Shown here: in pieces, positions 17,192 through 26,710 of the stretch
Numbering within the stretch: the stretch's first letter is position 1
Layout: every line of letters begins with the position of its first letter
NCBI RefSeq assembly: GCF_900107275.1
Contig: NZ_FNPI01000007.1
Location: 145,459 to 209,458 of the forward strand
Direction of reading: 5' to 3'
Source of the DNA: Evansella caseinilytica
GTDB lineage: Bacteria > Bacillota > Bacilli > Bacillales > Salisediminibacteriaceae
DNA length: 64,000 nt
Notes under the pieces: generated by a model
What the model saw: only the letters and a program-made list of their open reading frames with translations
Databases searched by the model: none
What the model was told of the DNA's origin: nothing
Translations under genes and position numbers: made by a program

Positions 17192-17574
17192 TGCGATTCC
17201 TCCCGCTTCTGTTTTTGAATCGTTTTGATCATTTCGAGCAATTCTCCTTCTGAAACATCTAACCGCTCTGCTTCAGCTACAAGCTCCATAACCATTGTTT
17301 TCAACACTTGACTTTTCCGTTTTTCTAAAATTCGTTCCTTGGCGTCTGAAACAACAAACATGCCTAACCCTCGTTTCTTATATAAAATATCTTCATCCGC
17401 GAGAAGGTTGAGTCCCTTTCCCGCTGTCGCCGGGTTGATGGTAAACATTTCCGCAAGCTGATACTGCGAATACATTTTTTCGTCGCTTTGAATATTCCCC
17501 GCTAATATTTCCGCCTCCAGCCATTCAGCGATCTGTACATAAATCGGCTTCATGCCATCCGGATTTAGCTTCAC
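17188..17574 (-). CDS. GntR family transcriptional regulator (YtrA subfamily)
   Basis: The 128-residue protein has an N-terminal winged helix (PIYVQIAEWLEAEILAGNI, QYQLAEMFTINPATAGKGLN) and only a short C-terminal tail. That is the compact YtrA layout, which lacks an effector domain. I chose the GTG at 17574 with AGGAGGTG upstream. It is the first gene of the ABC operon and probably represses it, perhaps via the 12-base palindrome at 17661. YtrA regulators usually respond to antibiotics acting on the envelope; the signal here is unknown. Confidence 0.88.
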   Translation of the reverse strand: MKLNPDGMKPIYVQIAEWLEAEILAGNIQSDEKMYSQYQLAEMFTINPATAGKGLNLLADEDILYKKRGLGMFVVSDAKERILEKRKSQVLKTMVMELVAEAERLDVSEGELLEMIKTIQKQKREESQ

Positions 17575-17660
17575 CTTTACACCTCCTGCGTACGAGGGAT
17601 GAAGCAGCATAATCTGGTATCGCCACACCCTTGGTACCATAGTGCATTACTGATATAATG

Positions 17661-17672
17661 TAGTATATACTA
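17661..17672. promoter_or_regulatory. palindrome, possible operator of the GntR operon
   Basis: TAGTATATACTA is a perfect 12-base palindrome 89 bases upstream of the GntR start, within the only likely promoter stretch. Autoregulation by the YtrA-type repressor is inferred from position only. Confidence 0.4.
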
Positions 17673-17699
17673 TAGCTCGTTATTTTTCCAGAAAAAAAT

Positions 17700-17900
17700 C
17701 ATTTTATTAAAATGTTTGTTCAAAAAGGAGGACATTACAGCTGCAGGAAGGCCGAGTCACGGCGGCAGGAGCAACTCGCAGTGAAAGGCACTAGGAAACG
17801 TACGTGAGCAATGGAGGTGCAGCGCTAACAATGAGCTTCATCCGCGCTTGTTTTCTGTACTTTTTGCATTCCTTCATAGATAAGGGGGAGGGGGAAAAAA
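17700..17900. other. intergenic stretch with repeat end
   Basis: The TGTTTGTTCAAAAAGGAGGAC segment near 17713 shares its first part with other repeat ends (38365, 40350). A GC-rich run to about 17830 has no recognisable gene. Confidence 0.4.
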
Positions 17901-17904
17901 GAAG

Positions 17905-18069
17905 GTGAATAATTTGGTATCCAGGATTGGCGGATTAAGTGGTAAACCGTTGTTTGCTGTCGATGCTTTCATAGAGGATAAATCATTAGGGGATGAGCGT
18001 ACAGCAATTGATGCTGTCAGCCTGTCTTTACGAAGAATCTATGGCGATGCGTTCCTGAAGATGCGATGA
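17905..18069 (+). CDS. possible 54-residue orphan ORF
   Basis: From GTG at 17905 to TGA at 18067 an open frame encodes VNNLVSRIGGLSGKPLFAVD and a charged remainder ending in LRRIYGDAFLKMR. A weak AGAAGG site lies immediately before the GTG. GGLSGKPLF resembles a motif of dihydroorotate dehydrogenase, but the rest does not, so it may be a relic or chance. It lies alone between two minus-strand genes. Confidence 0.25.
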   Translation: MNNLVSRIGGLSGKPLFAVDAFIEDKSLGDERTAIDAVSLSLRRIYGDAFLKMR

Positions 18070-18145
18070 AAAAGAATTGTTATTTCGTGAAAATCAGTTT
18101 CACCATATTCGGATGGAAAAAGACTGGATTGCTTCTTAAAAGTTC

Positions 18146-18179
18146 ACAAAATTGTGCGGGACATGGTCCCGCACAATTT
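18146..18179. terminator. palindromic terminator overlapping the yhbH stop
   Basis: Arms ACAAAATTGTGCGGGAC and GTCCCGCACAATTT flank ATG; the hairpin runs into the yhbH stop codon (18179-18181). Member of the four-copy hairpin family. Confidence 0.8.
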
Positions 18180-19345
18180 CAGTGTATCAAGGGGGCTGCT
18201 TCTTTCCGGAAAAACCATTTCAACGCCCGGTATACATCTGCTTTTTCCCGCAGGATATAATGCCGGAAGCGTTGATCCTGAATGTTTTTGTACGCGCTCA
18301 TCAAGGTTGAAGGGCGGTTATACTGATTGACTTCACCATAGCCAAACAGGCTCGACTGCTCCATTAATTCTTTCACCAGTGTGATACAGCGGGGATTGTC
18401 GGAAGTTAAATTATCACCATCGGAAAAATGAAACGGATAAATATTGTAGCGGGTCGGCGAATATTTCGCTTCGATCATTTCCAGCGCCTTGCGATACGCC
18501 GAGGAGCATATCGTACCACCGCTCTCCCCCTTTTTAAAAAAATCATCCTCAGATACGACCTTTGCTTCCGTATGATGAGCAATGAATTCAATGTCAACCG
18601 TTTCATATTTTGTCCTTAAAAACCGCGTCATCCAGAAGAAAAAGCTGCGTGTCATAAACTTTTCCCAGCGCCCCATACTTCCGGAAGTGTCCATCATCGC
18701 AATGACAACTGCCATCGATTCCGGCTTCACCTTTTCTTCCCACGTTTTAAATCGTAGATCATCGTTGTAAATCGGCTTGATGCCTGCCCGGCCTTCCATT
18801 GCATTGCGCTTTAAAGCCTGCAAAATCGTTCTTCTTTTATCAATATTCCCCATTAATCCTTTCTTTCTGATATCGTTAAACTCAATATTCTCAACGACGA
18901 TGTTGTCCTGTTCCTTTTGTTGAAGATTCGGGAGCTCCAACTCTTGAAATAAAATCGTCTCTAATTCAGCAATCGACACTTCTGCTTCATAATAATCCTC
19001 ACCAGGCTGGTCTCCAGCGCCTGTTCCTTTACCAGCACCATCCTGCGGCGTCCCGTCCTGCGCAACCACATCGCCTATTTCACTATCACCGCTCCCCTGA
19101 CCGACATGTTTATTTTTATCATAGTTATAACGGATTTTGTATTCATCCAACGAACGGATTGGAATTCTGATAATATTGCGGCCATTGGACATGATGATGT
19201 TTTCTTCGCTGACGAGATCGGGAAGGTTTTTATTGATCGCTTCCTGAACCTTTTCTTGATGACGCTGCTGATCTTGGTATCCTTTGCGGTGGAGGGACCA
19301 GTTCTCCTGAGAGACAACAAAATTTTTACCAGTACTGCCTTTCAT
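18179..19345 (-). CDS. yhbH: sporulation protein YhbH (DUF444, vWA-like)
   Basis: The product (388 aa) matches YhbH of spore formers. A long charged N-terminal region precedes a von Willebrand A-like domain whose metal site is visible as [14 protein letters not shown] (around residue 205). It starts at ATG behind AGGAGGG. In Bacillus, yhbH and prkA are sporulation (mother-cell) genes that lie together; here a signal peptidase gene sits between them. The biochemical role is unknown; the family often goes with PrkA and SpoVR. Confidence 0.9.
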   Translation of the reverse strand: MKGSTGKNFVVSQENWSLHRKGYQDQQRHQEKVQEAINKNLPDLVSEENIIMSNGRNIIRIPIRSLDEYKIRYNYDKNKHVGQGSGDSEIGDVVAQDGTPQDGAGKGTGAGDQPGEDYYEAEVSIAELETILFQELELPNLQQKEQDNIVVENIEFNDIRKKGLMGNIDKRRTILQALKRNAMEGRAGIKPIYNDDLRFKTWEEKVKPESMAVVIAMMDTSGSMGRWEKFMTRSFFFWMTRFLRTKYETVDIEFIAHHTEAKVVSEDDFFKKGESGGTICSSAYRKALEMIEAKYSPTRYNIYPFHFSDGDNLTSDNPRCITLVKELMEQSSLFGYGEVNQYNRPSTLMSAYKNIQDQRFRHYILREKADVYRALKWFFRKEAAPLIH

Positions 19346-19586
19346 TTTTTTCCCTCCTATTCATTTGGACATGCACATATTTTCTGACATGGAATACACT
19401 GACCCTGACGACAGCTTCAAGATGCGTCATCCGCTTGTATGCCGGCTAAACTGCTACAGCATGATACGGATATAAAAAAAAGAGAGCTTACTCTATCCTA
19501 TGCAGAAGTTGCTTGCAGTTGACAAAAAAATCTGATAATAATACAAGCCTCTTAAAAAAAATTTCGTTTTCGTCAGTACAACCGCT

Positions 19587-20165
19587 TCAAAATATACGAA
19601 ATTTGGACAGCGGCCAATAGGCGATATTGGCTTTCCCGACGATCGCGTCCATACCAACAAAACCGATATGCCGACTGTCAAGACTGTTCTGCCGATTGTC
19701 TCCCAGGACAAATACACAGTCTTCCGGAACCGTGCTTTCGCCCGTTACCGCTTCAAGGCGGAAGTCCTCGGTAAACAGACCGGCGCTGTAAGTTTCCCGA
19801 TAAAAGTCGAGAAAGTTTTCTTCAAGCGGCTCACCGTTCACAAACAAAACATCGTTTTCATAGGAGATATGATCTCCTGGTAAACCAATAATGCGTTTAA
19901 TATAGTCCGTACTTTCCGTCGCATGAAAAATAATCAGGTCAAACCGCTCCGGCTGATGCAGCTCATAGCCGATTTTATTCACGATAATCCGCTCGCCATC
20001 CTGAATTGTCGGCATCATCGATTGGCCGTATACGATGTAATTAGTAAACAAAAACGCACGTATAAGCGCCACTGACAAAATCACAATGCCAATCGCTTTA
20101 ATCCAATTCCACAGCTCTCTTTTCCACCGTTTTTTTTCCTGAAAAACCTGCTCCCCTATTTCCAT
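19587..20165 (-). CDS. type I signal peptidase
   Basis: The 192-residue protein has one N-terminal membrane anchor (about residues 19-41), the catalytic Ser in GQSMMPTI, the catalytic Lys in YIKRIIGLPGDHI and the conserved VFVLGDNRQNSLDSR box. It would cleave secretory signal peptides on the outer face of the membrane. I chose ATG 20165 because GGAGGAG lies six bases upstream; an ATG at 20180 has only a weak site. It resembles SipV/SipS; several paralogues are usual in Bacillus. Confidence 0.93.
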   Translation of the reverse strand: MEIGEQVFQEKKRWKRELWNWIKAIGIVILSVALIRAFLFTNYIVYGQSMMPTIQDGERIIVNKIGYELHQPERFDLIIFHATESTDYIKRIIGLPGDHISYENDVLFVNGEPLEENFLDFYRETYSAGLFTEDFRLEAVTGESTVPEDCVFVLGDNRQNSLDSRHIGFVGMDAIVGKANIAYWPLSKFRIF

Positions 20166-20807
20166 GCTCTTCTCCTCCATCTTCTTATCCTATGTTATCG
20201 CCATTCATTGGTTAATATAAACGGTTATCAGTAAATAATCATCTTTGTTATAGAAATGTAATTTATCAACCCGGCATCCGCAGCTTTCGTGAAAAATATG
20301 ATGCCGCCGCCGCACACAAAAATTACCACGAGGAGTAGGAAAGGAAGGCAGGCAATACATCCGGCAACTTTGCAAAAATGCCGCCTGTTTTTATTACCTT
20401 CGCTAAATGAACTATGGACGTGTTGACGTGTTCTCATTCATATTAGCTGTGTCTTTATAGTGTGCTCCCTTGACCGGAGCAGCATAAAGCGCGTGTTCCA
20501 CAAGGAGGACACATAACTTTTAACAGACAAACCTGGCGTCAGAACACGCCAGGCTGATAAAGCAGGTGGGAAAATAGCACCTCCGAGGCAACAAGGTGAT
20601 ACCGCCAGACGTCCCAGCGTGTCATTGTCGCCGACGCGGCGCGCACTTGGGTTGCAAAAAATAGAAACAAGCACGAAACCATTGCGGCTACGTCTTCTTG
20701 AAAAATGACAGGACGGTCTCCCGCCATCCGAGCACTTCTTAAGAACAAGCTGTTATTGATTCCCGCTCCAACGGCAAAGCCGCAGCTCATGCAAACAAAT
20801 CGACATT
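20166..20807. other. 642-base region without a clear gene
   Basis: A 69-codon frame (20228-20437, minus) contains one hydrophobic segment (CLPFLLLVVIFVCGGGIIFF) but no ribosome site. A stem CCTGGCGT/ACGCCAGG lies at 20531-20552 without a T-run. Nothing else was recognised; the stretch may be decayed coding sequence. Confidence 0.4.
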
Positions 20808-22703
20808 TTACCTGTTTAGCAGGCTGCCGACATAGCGTAACAGATCATTGGCCGAAACGGAATTATAGCCATGTTCATCCACCAGCCGGGCGATCACCTC
20901 ATTGATTTTTTTCAGCTGACTTTCATCCGGAGTTTTTGTGGAAGTTGTAATTTTGACAACGTCCTTTAAGTCGGCGAACAGTTTTTTCTGGATCGCTTCC
21001 CGCAAGCGTTCATGGGAATTATAATCAAATTTTTTCCCTTTCCGGGCGTAAGCGGAAATGCGGATCAGGATTTCCTCCCGGAACGCTTTCTTGGCGTTCT
21101 CGGATATGCCGATTTGCTCTTCAATGGAGCGCATCAGCTTTTCATCCGGGTTCATTTCCTCCCCAGTCAGCGGATCGCGCAATTTATTTTTATTGCAATA
21201 TGCCTCAACATTATCTAAATAGTTATCCATTAACGTTTTTGCCGACTCTTCATAAGAGTAGACAAACGCCTTTTGCACCTCTTTCTTCGCAATTTCATCA
21301 TACTCTTTGCGCGCAATCGAAATGAAGTTCAAATACCGTTCACGATCCTCTTTGGAGATGGAAGCGTGCTGATCCAAACCGTCCTTTATCGAGCGTAAAA
21401 CATCCAAAGCATTAATCGCCGTTAGTTCCTTGCGGATAATTGCCGATGATATCCGGTTGATGACATAGCGGGGATCAATCCCGCCCATCCCTTCATCCGG
21501 AAACTCCTTCTTCAGTTCCTCCACATCCTGAAGATTGAAGCCTTCCACACTTTGCCCGTCGTACAGCTTCAGTTTTTTTAAGATATCGACGCCGTTTTTT
21601 TTCGATTCCTTCAGCCGGGTCAGCACGGTAAATGTAGCGGCGATTTTCAAGGCGTGCGGGGCGATGTGAACATCGGCTATATCGCTTTCCTTTATCATTT
21701 TTTGATAAATGCGCTCTTCCTTCGTCACCTTCAAGTTATACGGGATCGGCATAACGATGATTCGCGAATGCAGAGCTTCATTTTTTTTGTTGGCAATAAA
21801 CGATTTATATTCCGCCTCATTAGTGTGCGCGATAATCATTTCATCGGCACTGATTAACGCAAATCTCCCCGCCTTAAAATTCCCTTCCTGGGAGAGAGAG
21901 AGAAGATGCCAGAGAAACTTCTCATCGCATTTCAACATTTCCTGAAATTCCATTAGCCCGCGGTTTGCCTTATTCAACTCACCATCAAACCGATAAGCGC
22001 GAGGATCGGACTCCGATCCGTATTCCGCAATCGTTGAAAAATCGATGCTTCCGGTCAGGTCGGCAATATCCTGCGATTTTGGATCGGACGGGCTGAATGT
22101 GCCGACACCGACACGGCGGTCCTCGGAAAAAAAGATTCTTTCCACGAGAACATCTTCAATCCTTCCATCATAATCCTGCTCCAGGCGCATCATATTCAAC
22201 GGGGATAGATTTCCTTCAATACGAATGCCAAACTCTTCAAAAAAGTCTTCCCTCATGCTATGGGGGATAAGGTGAAGCGGATCTTCATGCATCGGGCAGC
22301 CTTTAATGGCGTACACCGCTCCCCTGTCCGTCCGTGAATATGCCTCCAGCCCGCGCTTCAGCATCGTGACAATGGTTGATTTACCGCCGCTGACAGGGCC
22401 CATCAAAAGCAAAATCCGTTTTTTCACATCGAGGCGCCGAGCCGCAGAATGAAAATATTCTTCAACGAGGCGCTCGATGGCATCCTCTAAACCGAAAATT
22501 TGATTTTCAAAGAATTTGTACCGTTTTCGTCCGTCTTTTTCCTCCACTCCCGCATCTTTAATCATGTTATAAATTCGGGAGTGAGCTGTTTGAGCCACTT
22601 CCGGTCGCTCACGTAAAATCTCTAAATACTCGGCGAATGTCCCTTCCCATTTCAGTCGTCCTTCTTCTTCGCGGTGTTGTTGAATTTTATTTAAAATCTC
22701 CAA
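20808..22703 (-). CDS. prkA: serine protein kinase PrkA
   Basis: With the TTG start at 22703 (AGGAGGG seven bases upstream) the product is 631 aa, as I recall for B. subtilis PrkA, and begins LEILNKIQQHREEEGRLKWEG. An AAA+-type P-loop (MGPVSGGKST) lies near residue 105, followed by the PrkA C-terminal domain. PrkA acts during sporulation, where kinase or protease activity has been reported in the mother cell. Longer frames upstream of this TTG lack a ribosome site and the family's sequence. It is next to yhbH in Bacillus and also here, with one gene between. Confidence 0.93.
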   Translation of the reverse strand: MEILNKIQQHREEEGRLKWEGTFAEYLEILRERPEVAQTAHSRIYNMIKDAGVEEKDGRKRYKFFENQIFGLEDAIERLVEEYFHSAARRLDVKKRILLLMGPVSGGKSTIVTMLKRGLEAYSRTDRGAVYAIKGCPMHEDPLHLIPHSMREDFFEEFGIRIEGNLSPLNMMRLEQDYDGRIEDVLVERIFFSEDRRVGVGTFSPSDPKSQDIADLTGSIDFSTIAEYGSESDPRAYRFDGELNKANRGLMEFQEMLKCDEKFLWHLLSLSQEGNFKAGRFALISADEMIIAHTNEAEYKSFIANKKNEALHSRIIVMPIPYNLKVTKEERIYQKMIKESDIADVHIAPHALKIAATFTVLTRLKESKKNGVDILKKLKLYDGQSVEGFNLQDVEELKKEFPDEGMGGIDPRYVINRISSAIIRKELTAINALDVLRSIKDGLDQHASISKEDRERYLNFISIARKEYDEIAKKEVQKAFVYSYEESAKTLMDNYLDNVEAYCNKNKLRDPLTGEEMNPDEKLMRSIEEQIGISENAKKAFREEILIRISAYARKGKKFDYNSHERLREAIQKKLFADLKDVVKITTSTKTPDESQLKKINEVIARLVDEHGYNSVSANDLLRYVGSLLNR

Positions 22704-23179
22704 AAAGTTCCCTCCTCTCAACACCTGAACCATTCCTATCAGACATCCATGGTTCATCTTATGCATCCCCCTAAATATTGATTCATTGTCAATGACTCCT
22801 GCCGCGGGCAAAAAAATCCGCGCTCCCTTTCCGAATCCGTTGAAAAGCCGGTGCTGCCGAAAAAAATAATTTTTCCTAGATTCCAATGCTAAAAAATGGG
22901 ACCACCAAAGGGATTTCTATTACCGCTGAATTTCTGTAAAATGAATAAGAAAGCTGTCCAGAAAAAGTTGTTTCCCAAAGTTGTTTGACGGCAGTCCGCA
23001 GCCAGACAGCTTTAATTTTTCCATTCCTGCACCTTCCGTCCGTCTGTGCAATACGGAGACGCTTTCAGCTTGTTTCAAGCAAGGAAACCAGGGGAAACAT
23101 TTTGAGTTTGCAAAGATACCGTACAAAGGTGCACAGGTAACTTAATCGCCGATAACTTCAAGAGAGAGATGGGACTTAC
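22704..23179. other. divergent intergenic region between prkA and the PBP gene
   Basis: The 476 bases must hold promoters for both prkA (minus) and the penicillin-binding protein (plus). Sporulation promoters are expected, but I could not place a convincing sigma-E, F or G element. No gene is visible. Confidence 0.4.
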
Positions 23180-25048
23180 ATGCGTTCATTTATTGGTAAT
23201 CTATGTATCTTGGCTTTTATTTTTACTTTTATTTTATTGTTTCTGGAGGCCGGAGAGGAGCTTCAGCAAACGCGTACTCTCCAGGAAGTGTTGGACGAGG
23301 CCATCGAGCCGAAAAACATTTCCCTTGCGGAAAATAGCATGATACTGGATGCGAACGGCAAGCGGATTTACGATATATATTCAGACGAAAACCGGATTTA
23401 TCTCGAATATGATGACATTCCAAAGAAAGTAATCGATGCCCTTGTGGCAGCGGAAGATCAATCCTTCTTTACTCATAAAGGCTTTGACATGAGCGGCATT
23501 GCCCGCGCTTTTCTCATCAACATGAACAGCGGTTCGATTCAGCAGGGAGGAAGCACCATCACGCAGCAGCTCATCCGCAACCTGTATTTAACTCATGAAA
23601 AAACATATGAGCGCAAGGTGGCAGAGCTTATTTATGCCTATCAGTTTGAACAGAAATTATCGAAGGAAAAAATCATCGAGCTTTATGTCAACGCGATTTA
23701 TTTCCATAACGGTGTTTATGGCATTGAGGCGGCAAGCCAATATTATTTTTCCAAGCCCGCCGCTGAACTGTCCATCGCGGAAGCAGCCTTTTTATGTGCC
23801 GTCCCGAATAATCCGCAGCTGTATGACCCGCTGAAAAAACTCGAGCAAACCAACAAACGGAAAGAGTGGATTCTTTCGAAAATGCTTGAGACGAACAAAA
23901 TTACGGAAGCACAGTACGAGGACGCAAACGCGGAAGCAATTATACTCAGTATCTATGAAAAAGCCGATGACTACCCTGATTACATTACCTATGTATTTCA
24001 TGAGCTTGAACAGCTTGTCGGTGCAAAGGAAGGCTACACAAAACAGTTGAAAAATGCGTCCACGGCAGAAGAGAAAGCGGAGTTAAAGGCCAAATTGGAA
24101 GAAAGAGTGCAGGCTTTGCTGAAGCAGGGAATTATCATTGAAACCGCGCTTGATCCAGCAGTTCAGCAGCAATCCGTACAGTCGGTAAATTATTACCTGA
24201 ACAACACGCAGCTCCAAGGAGCATCGGTCATTATCGATCATGCGGCGAACGAAATCGTGGCCCTGACTGGTGGAAAAGCATATCAGAAATTTGATTTCAA
24301 CCGTGCTTATCAAGCCTATCGCCAGCCCGGATCATCCATCAAACCGCTGCTTGTTTTCGCACCGTATATTGAAGAAACGTATTCAGCTGAACGAACGATC
24401 ATTGATGCCTCCCCGTTTTCAAAGAACGGCTACGCGCCGAAAAATTACGGCGGCGCTGTTTATGGAAAAGTGCGGATGGAGGAGGCGTTCAAGCACTCCT
24501 ACAATACAGCAGCCGTTCGTCTGCTGGATAAGGTCGGTACCGACACGGCGTTTTCTTATTTCGACGCCTTCGATTTTCAAAAAATCGTGGCCGATGATCA
24601 TGTCTTGCCGGCTGCCCTCGGCGGTTTAACAAACGGTGTGTCCGTTTTGGAAATGACGCAGGCTTATTCCGTTTTTGCCAACAACGGCAATTACTATTCG
24701 CCTAAAGCCATTCGACAAGTGCTTACCAAGGACGGAACCGTACTGTATTCGTGGAATAAAAAAGAAAAGCAGCTTTGGAGCGCGGAAACAAACGCAGAAA
24801 TGCGCAAAATGCTGCACCGGGTTGTAACCGAAGGCACCGGCCGGCAAGCTTATTTTTCCACTTCCGGTTACATCGGCGGCAAAACAGGAACCACGAATGC
24901 ATATAACGACCTGTGGTTTGTCGGACTGACGGATCACTACACAGCGGGAGTTTGGATCGGGATCGATGAACCGCAGGCGATCTCCACAAGCTATCAACAG
25001 CTCCATCTGCACATTTGGCGAAACATGATGAACCAGATTGAAAGATAG
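23180..25048 (+). CDS. class A penicillin-binding protein (transglycosylase/transpeptidase)
   Basis: The 622-residue protein has an N-terminal membrane anchor (residues 5-23), a GT51 domain (ALVAAEDQSFFTHKGFD, GGSTITQQLIRNLYL, ELYVNAIYFHNGVYGIEAAS) and a transpeptidase domain with SxxK (SSIK), SYN (HSYNTA) and KTG (GGKTGTTNAYND). It polymerises and cross-links peptidoglycan. The size and compact layout recall sporulation-linked PBPs such as PbpG/PbpF. The ribosome site is weak (GAGAGAGATGGG). The gene is divergent from prkA and ends at a shared terminator-repeat. Confidence 0.93.
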   Translation: MRSFIGNLCILAFIFTFILLFLEAGEELQQTRTLQEVLDEAIEPKNISLAENSMILDANGKRIYDIYSDENRIYLEYDDIPKKVIDALVAAEDQSFFTHKGFDMSGIARAFLINMNSGSIQQGGSTITQQLIRNLYLTHEKTYERKVAELIYAYQFEQKLSKEKIIELYVNAIYFHNGVYGIEAASQYYFSKPAAELSIAEAAFLCAVPNNPQLYDPLKKLEQTNKRKEWILSKMLETNKITEAQYEDANAEAIILSIYEKADDYPDYITYVFHELEQLVGAKEGYTKQLKNASTAEEKAELKAKLEERVQALLKQGIIIETALDPAVQQQSVQSVNYYLNNTQLQGASVIIDHAANEIVALTGGKAYQKFDFNRAYQAYRQPGSSIKPLLVFAPYIEETYSAERTIIDASPFSKNGYAPKNYGGAVYGKVRMEEAFKHSYNTAAVRLLDKVGTDTAFSYFDAFDFQKIVADDHVLPAALGGLTNGVSVLEMTQAYSVFANNGNYYSPKAIRQVLTKDGTVLYSWNKKEKQLWSAETNAEMRKMLHRVVTEGTGRQAYFSTSGYIGGKTGTTNAYNDLWFVGLTDHYTAGVWIGIDEPQAISTSYQQLHLHIWRNMMNQIER

Positions 25049-25070
25049 AAACAGACCGGCAGTATCATAA

Positions 25071-25113
25071 GGTGGTGTCTCAAAAGCGTGTTTTTCCCTT
25101 TTGAGACACCACC
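25071..25113. terminator. bidirectional hairpin GGTGGTGTCTC type
   Basis: GGTGGTGTCTCAAAAG pairs with CTTTTGAGACACCACC around a T-rich loop, 22 bases after the PBP stop. It forms the left end of a larger repeat unit. Confidence 0.85.
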
Positions 25114-25371
25114 CAAGCAATGAGCCACACTTCACCGAGACAGCAGGGCAATACTGGCAGAGGAAGAGACAATGAGCGAAGCCGCTGCGTCTTTTCAAAA
25201 GCCCGATAGGAGTGATTTTCTCTATCGAGCGTGCAGCGACGAGCAAAGCTACGATGCCTTTCCCATCGAGTTGTCTCGACGGATCGTCATCTTAGCTGTG
25301 CTTGCAGAGGAAGAGACAAGCACGGCGCCATTGCCCTTAAATTTTTAAAATGGTTTTGGCTTTTGATACAG
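25071..25371. repeat. convergent-intergenic repeat, copy 1
   Basis: The unit reads: GGTGTCTC hairpin, GAAGCAATGAGCC-like segment, AGAGGAAGAGACAATGAGCG, a second hairpin (GCCCGATAGG..CTATCGAGC), the core GAGTTGTCTCGACG (25268), AGAGGAAGAGACA (25306) and a right end GGCTTTTGATACAG. Copies 2 and 3 at 37007 and 45635 have the same order and orientation. It fills the gap between convergent genes and has no coding potential. Confidence 0.85.
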
Positions 25372-25417
25372 AACTTTTGTAAAGCTCAATTGTTGCGCAT
25401 TGCCTGCGTCGATCGCC

Positions 25418-25975
25418 TTACAACGGCAGGCTGGCAATCATGCTGTTATACAGCTTCAGAAACGTATAAGCTACCGCCAGAATAAATGAAAACCAGAAAA
25501 ACATATGGAAAAAGATCATTCCGATTAGCGCAGGGGCGGATAAAGAGTAGCTGACTTTATAGATGAAATAAATAAAATAAACAATGCACGCAGCCAGTAA
25601 AACAGCCAACGTAATGTAAAGCTGAAGCACCGTAACGATCGACACGACTCCGGCGATCAAAAAAATCCAGCTGCCGCCCCTTACTTTATTTAAATCTCCG
25701 CCCTCTTCATCCTTTGAAAAAAATAGCAGCGACACCTCATTAATCGTATTCGCAATCAGCTTCAGCGCTGCAAACAGCATGAAAAAGAACAGCCATAATA
25801 AAAATAAAATCGAAAGGCGTATCCCGTTTTCCGAAAAAAATTCAATCATTCCTTCATACAAACCGATTTCCTTTAAGTAGAAACTAATCTGTTTTTCGCT
25901 GTACATAGAAAGGGACAGGCTGAAAAGGATGATTGAAAAAAGCGGAAAATGGCTTGTTAAATAAGCATTTTTCAT
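25418..25975 (-). CDS. YufK-like membrane protein (DUF5366)
   Basis: The 185-residue protein has about five hydrophobic helices and matches, as far as I recall, the B. subtilis YufK family in length and in the segment FSALKLIANTINEVSLLFFSKD-like (here FAALKLIANTINEVSLLFFS). Function unknown. I chose ATG 25975 with TAGGAG eight bases upstream; the longer open frame to 26143 has no ribosome site and runs into a repeat. It is convergent with the PBP gene. Confidence 0.75.
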   Translation of the reverse strand: MKNAYLTSHFPLFSIILFSLSLSMYSEKQISFYLKEIGLYEGMIEFFSENGIRLSILFLLWLFFFMLFAALKLIANTINEVSLLFFSKDEEGGDLNKVRGGSWIFLIAGVVSIVTVLQLYITLAVLLAACIVYFIYFIYKVSYSLSAPALIGMIFFHMFFWFSFILAVAYTFLKLYNSMIASLPL

Positions 25976-25998
25976 AGTACAACTCCTATTTTTTATTA

Positions 25999-26080
25999 CA
26001 AGTGTTAGTTCAAAAATCGTACTTAGGCGGAATTGGGCGCAGCGACCGGAACGATTGCCATGTTGAACAGCTCTACTAGA
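25999..26080. repeat. short dispersed repeat also present at 196-246
   Basis: The segment CTTAGGCGGAATTG and the following 35 bases (GCGCA, CGGAAC, ATTGCC, TTGAACA) recur near the window start. The left part carries a TTCAAAAA repeat end. Confidence 0.55.
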
Positions 26081-26266
26081 GAATGTTCCCCATTCTCCAT
26101 TATACGACATGTTTTTTTCGAAACAAATGAGGAATACTAACATAAATGGTGTACAAAGGCAGGAGATTTAGACTTTTTTCCTCGCTTTTAAAATGAAAGG
26201 ATTTCTTTTCTTCTAAATGAAAACATGGTATATTGAAGAAAGAGTACGTCAAAGGGGGCTTATTCA

Positions 26267-26356
26267 TGGGGACATTTTTAATTTTAGGAGTATGTGTTGT
26301 CTTTTTAGTCGCAATGTTTACAGCCGGATACGAAGACAATCCGAATAAAAACTGAT
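26267..26356 (+). CDS. 29-residue membrane microprotein
   Basis: ATG at 26267 follows AAGGGGG at good spacing and encodes MGTFLILGVCVVFLVAMFTA then GYEDNPNKN: one membrane helix and a short charged tail. A strong terminator follows five bases after the stop, and a TATATT-like -10 lies about 35 bases upstream, so it looks like a complete single-gene unit. I do not recognise the family; such peptides often modulate a larger membrane protein. Confidence 0.65.
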
Positions 26357-26361
26357 CGGAA

Positions 26362-26398
26362 AGCAGTTCTTCCTTAACAGCGGAAGAGCTGCTTTTTT
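26362..26398 (+). terminator. terminator of the microprotein gene
   Basis: AGCAGTTCTTCC and GGAAGAGCTGCT pair (one G-U) around an eight-base loop, followed by TTTTTT. Confidence 0.92.
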
Positions 26399-26710
26399 AT
26401 GTTGCTTCAGGCGCTTTCTTAAATATGTTTAAAATCATAAACACCGATTTGAATCAACTTGTTTTCCCTATTCGTGTTGCCAGCTTTCATGACTTCATCA
26501 TGATCGTTATTTTGGCAGCTGAGCATTAGTATTTTTCCCGCGCCGATTTAATTACTTTACTTTCATAGAATCCCTTTTATATTTTCGAACATACATGCTG
26601 CAATGAACCGGACCATAAATTTTTTTGGGCTATTTTCAACTCGTCCGAATAAAGTTATAGAGGAAGTTGAACAAACATTAATTGAGAATAACGAATGAGG
26701 TGGGATTGAA
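26399..26710. other. intergenic, no gene seen
   Basis: The A/T-rich gap before the BAAT-type gene presumably carries its promoter. A GAGGTGG ribosome site at its end serves that gene. No ORF or clear structure was found. Confidence 0.5.

Noticed and set aside
20228..20437. 69-residue protein with one hydrophobic segment
   Set aside because: No ribosome site or promoter; kept only as a note for the intergenic region.
25071..25371. Insertion sequence
   Set aside because: No transposase frame, no clear terminal inverted repeats or target duplications; described as a non-coding repeat instead.
25418..26143. Longer version of the YufK-like protein
   Set aside because: The extra N-terminal part lies in a dispersed repeat and lacks a ribosome site; the ATG at 25975 has one.
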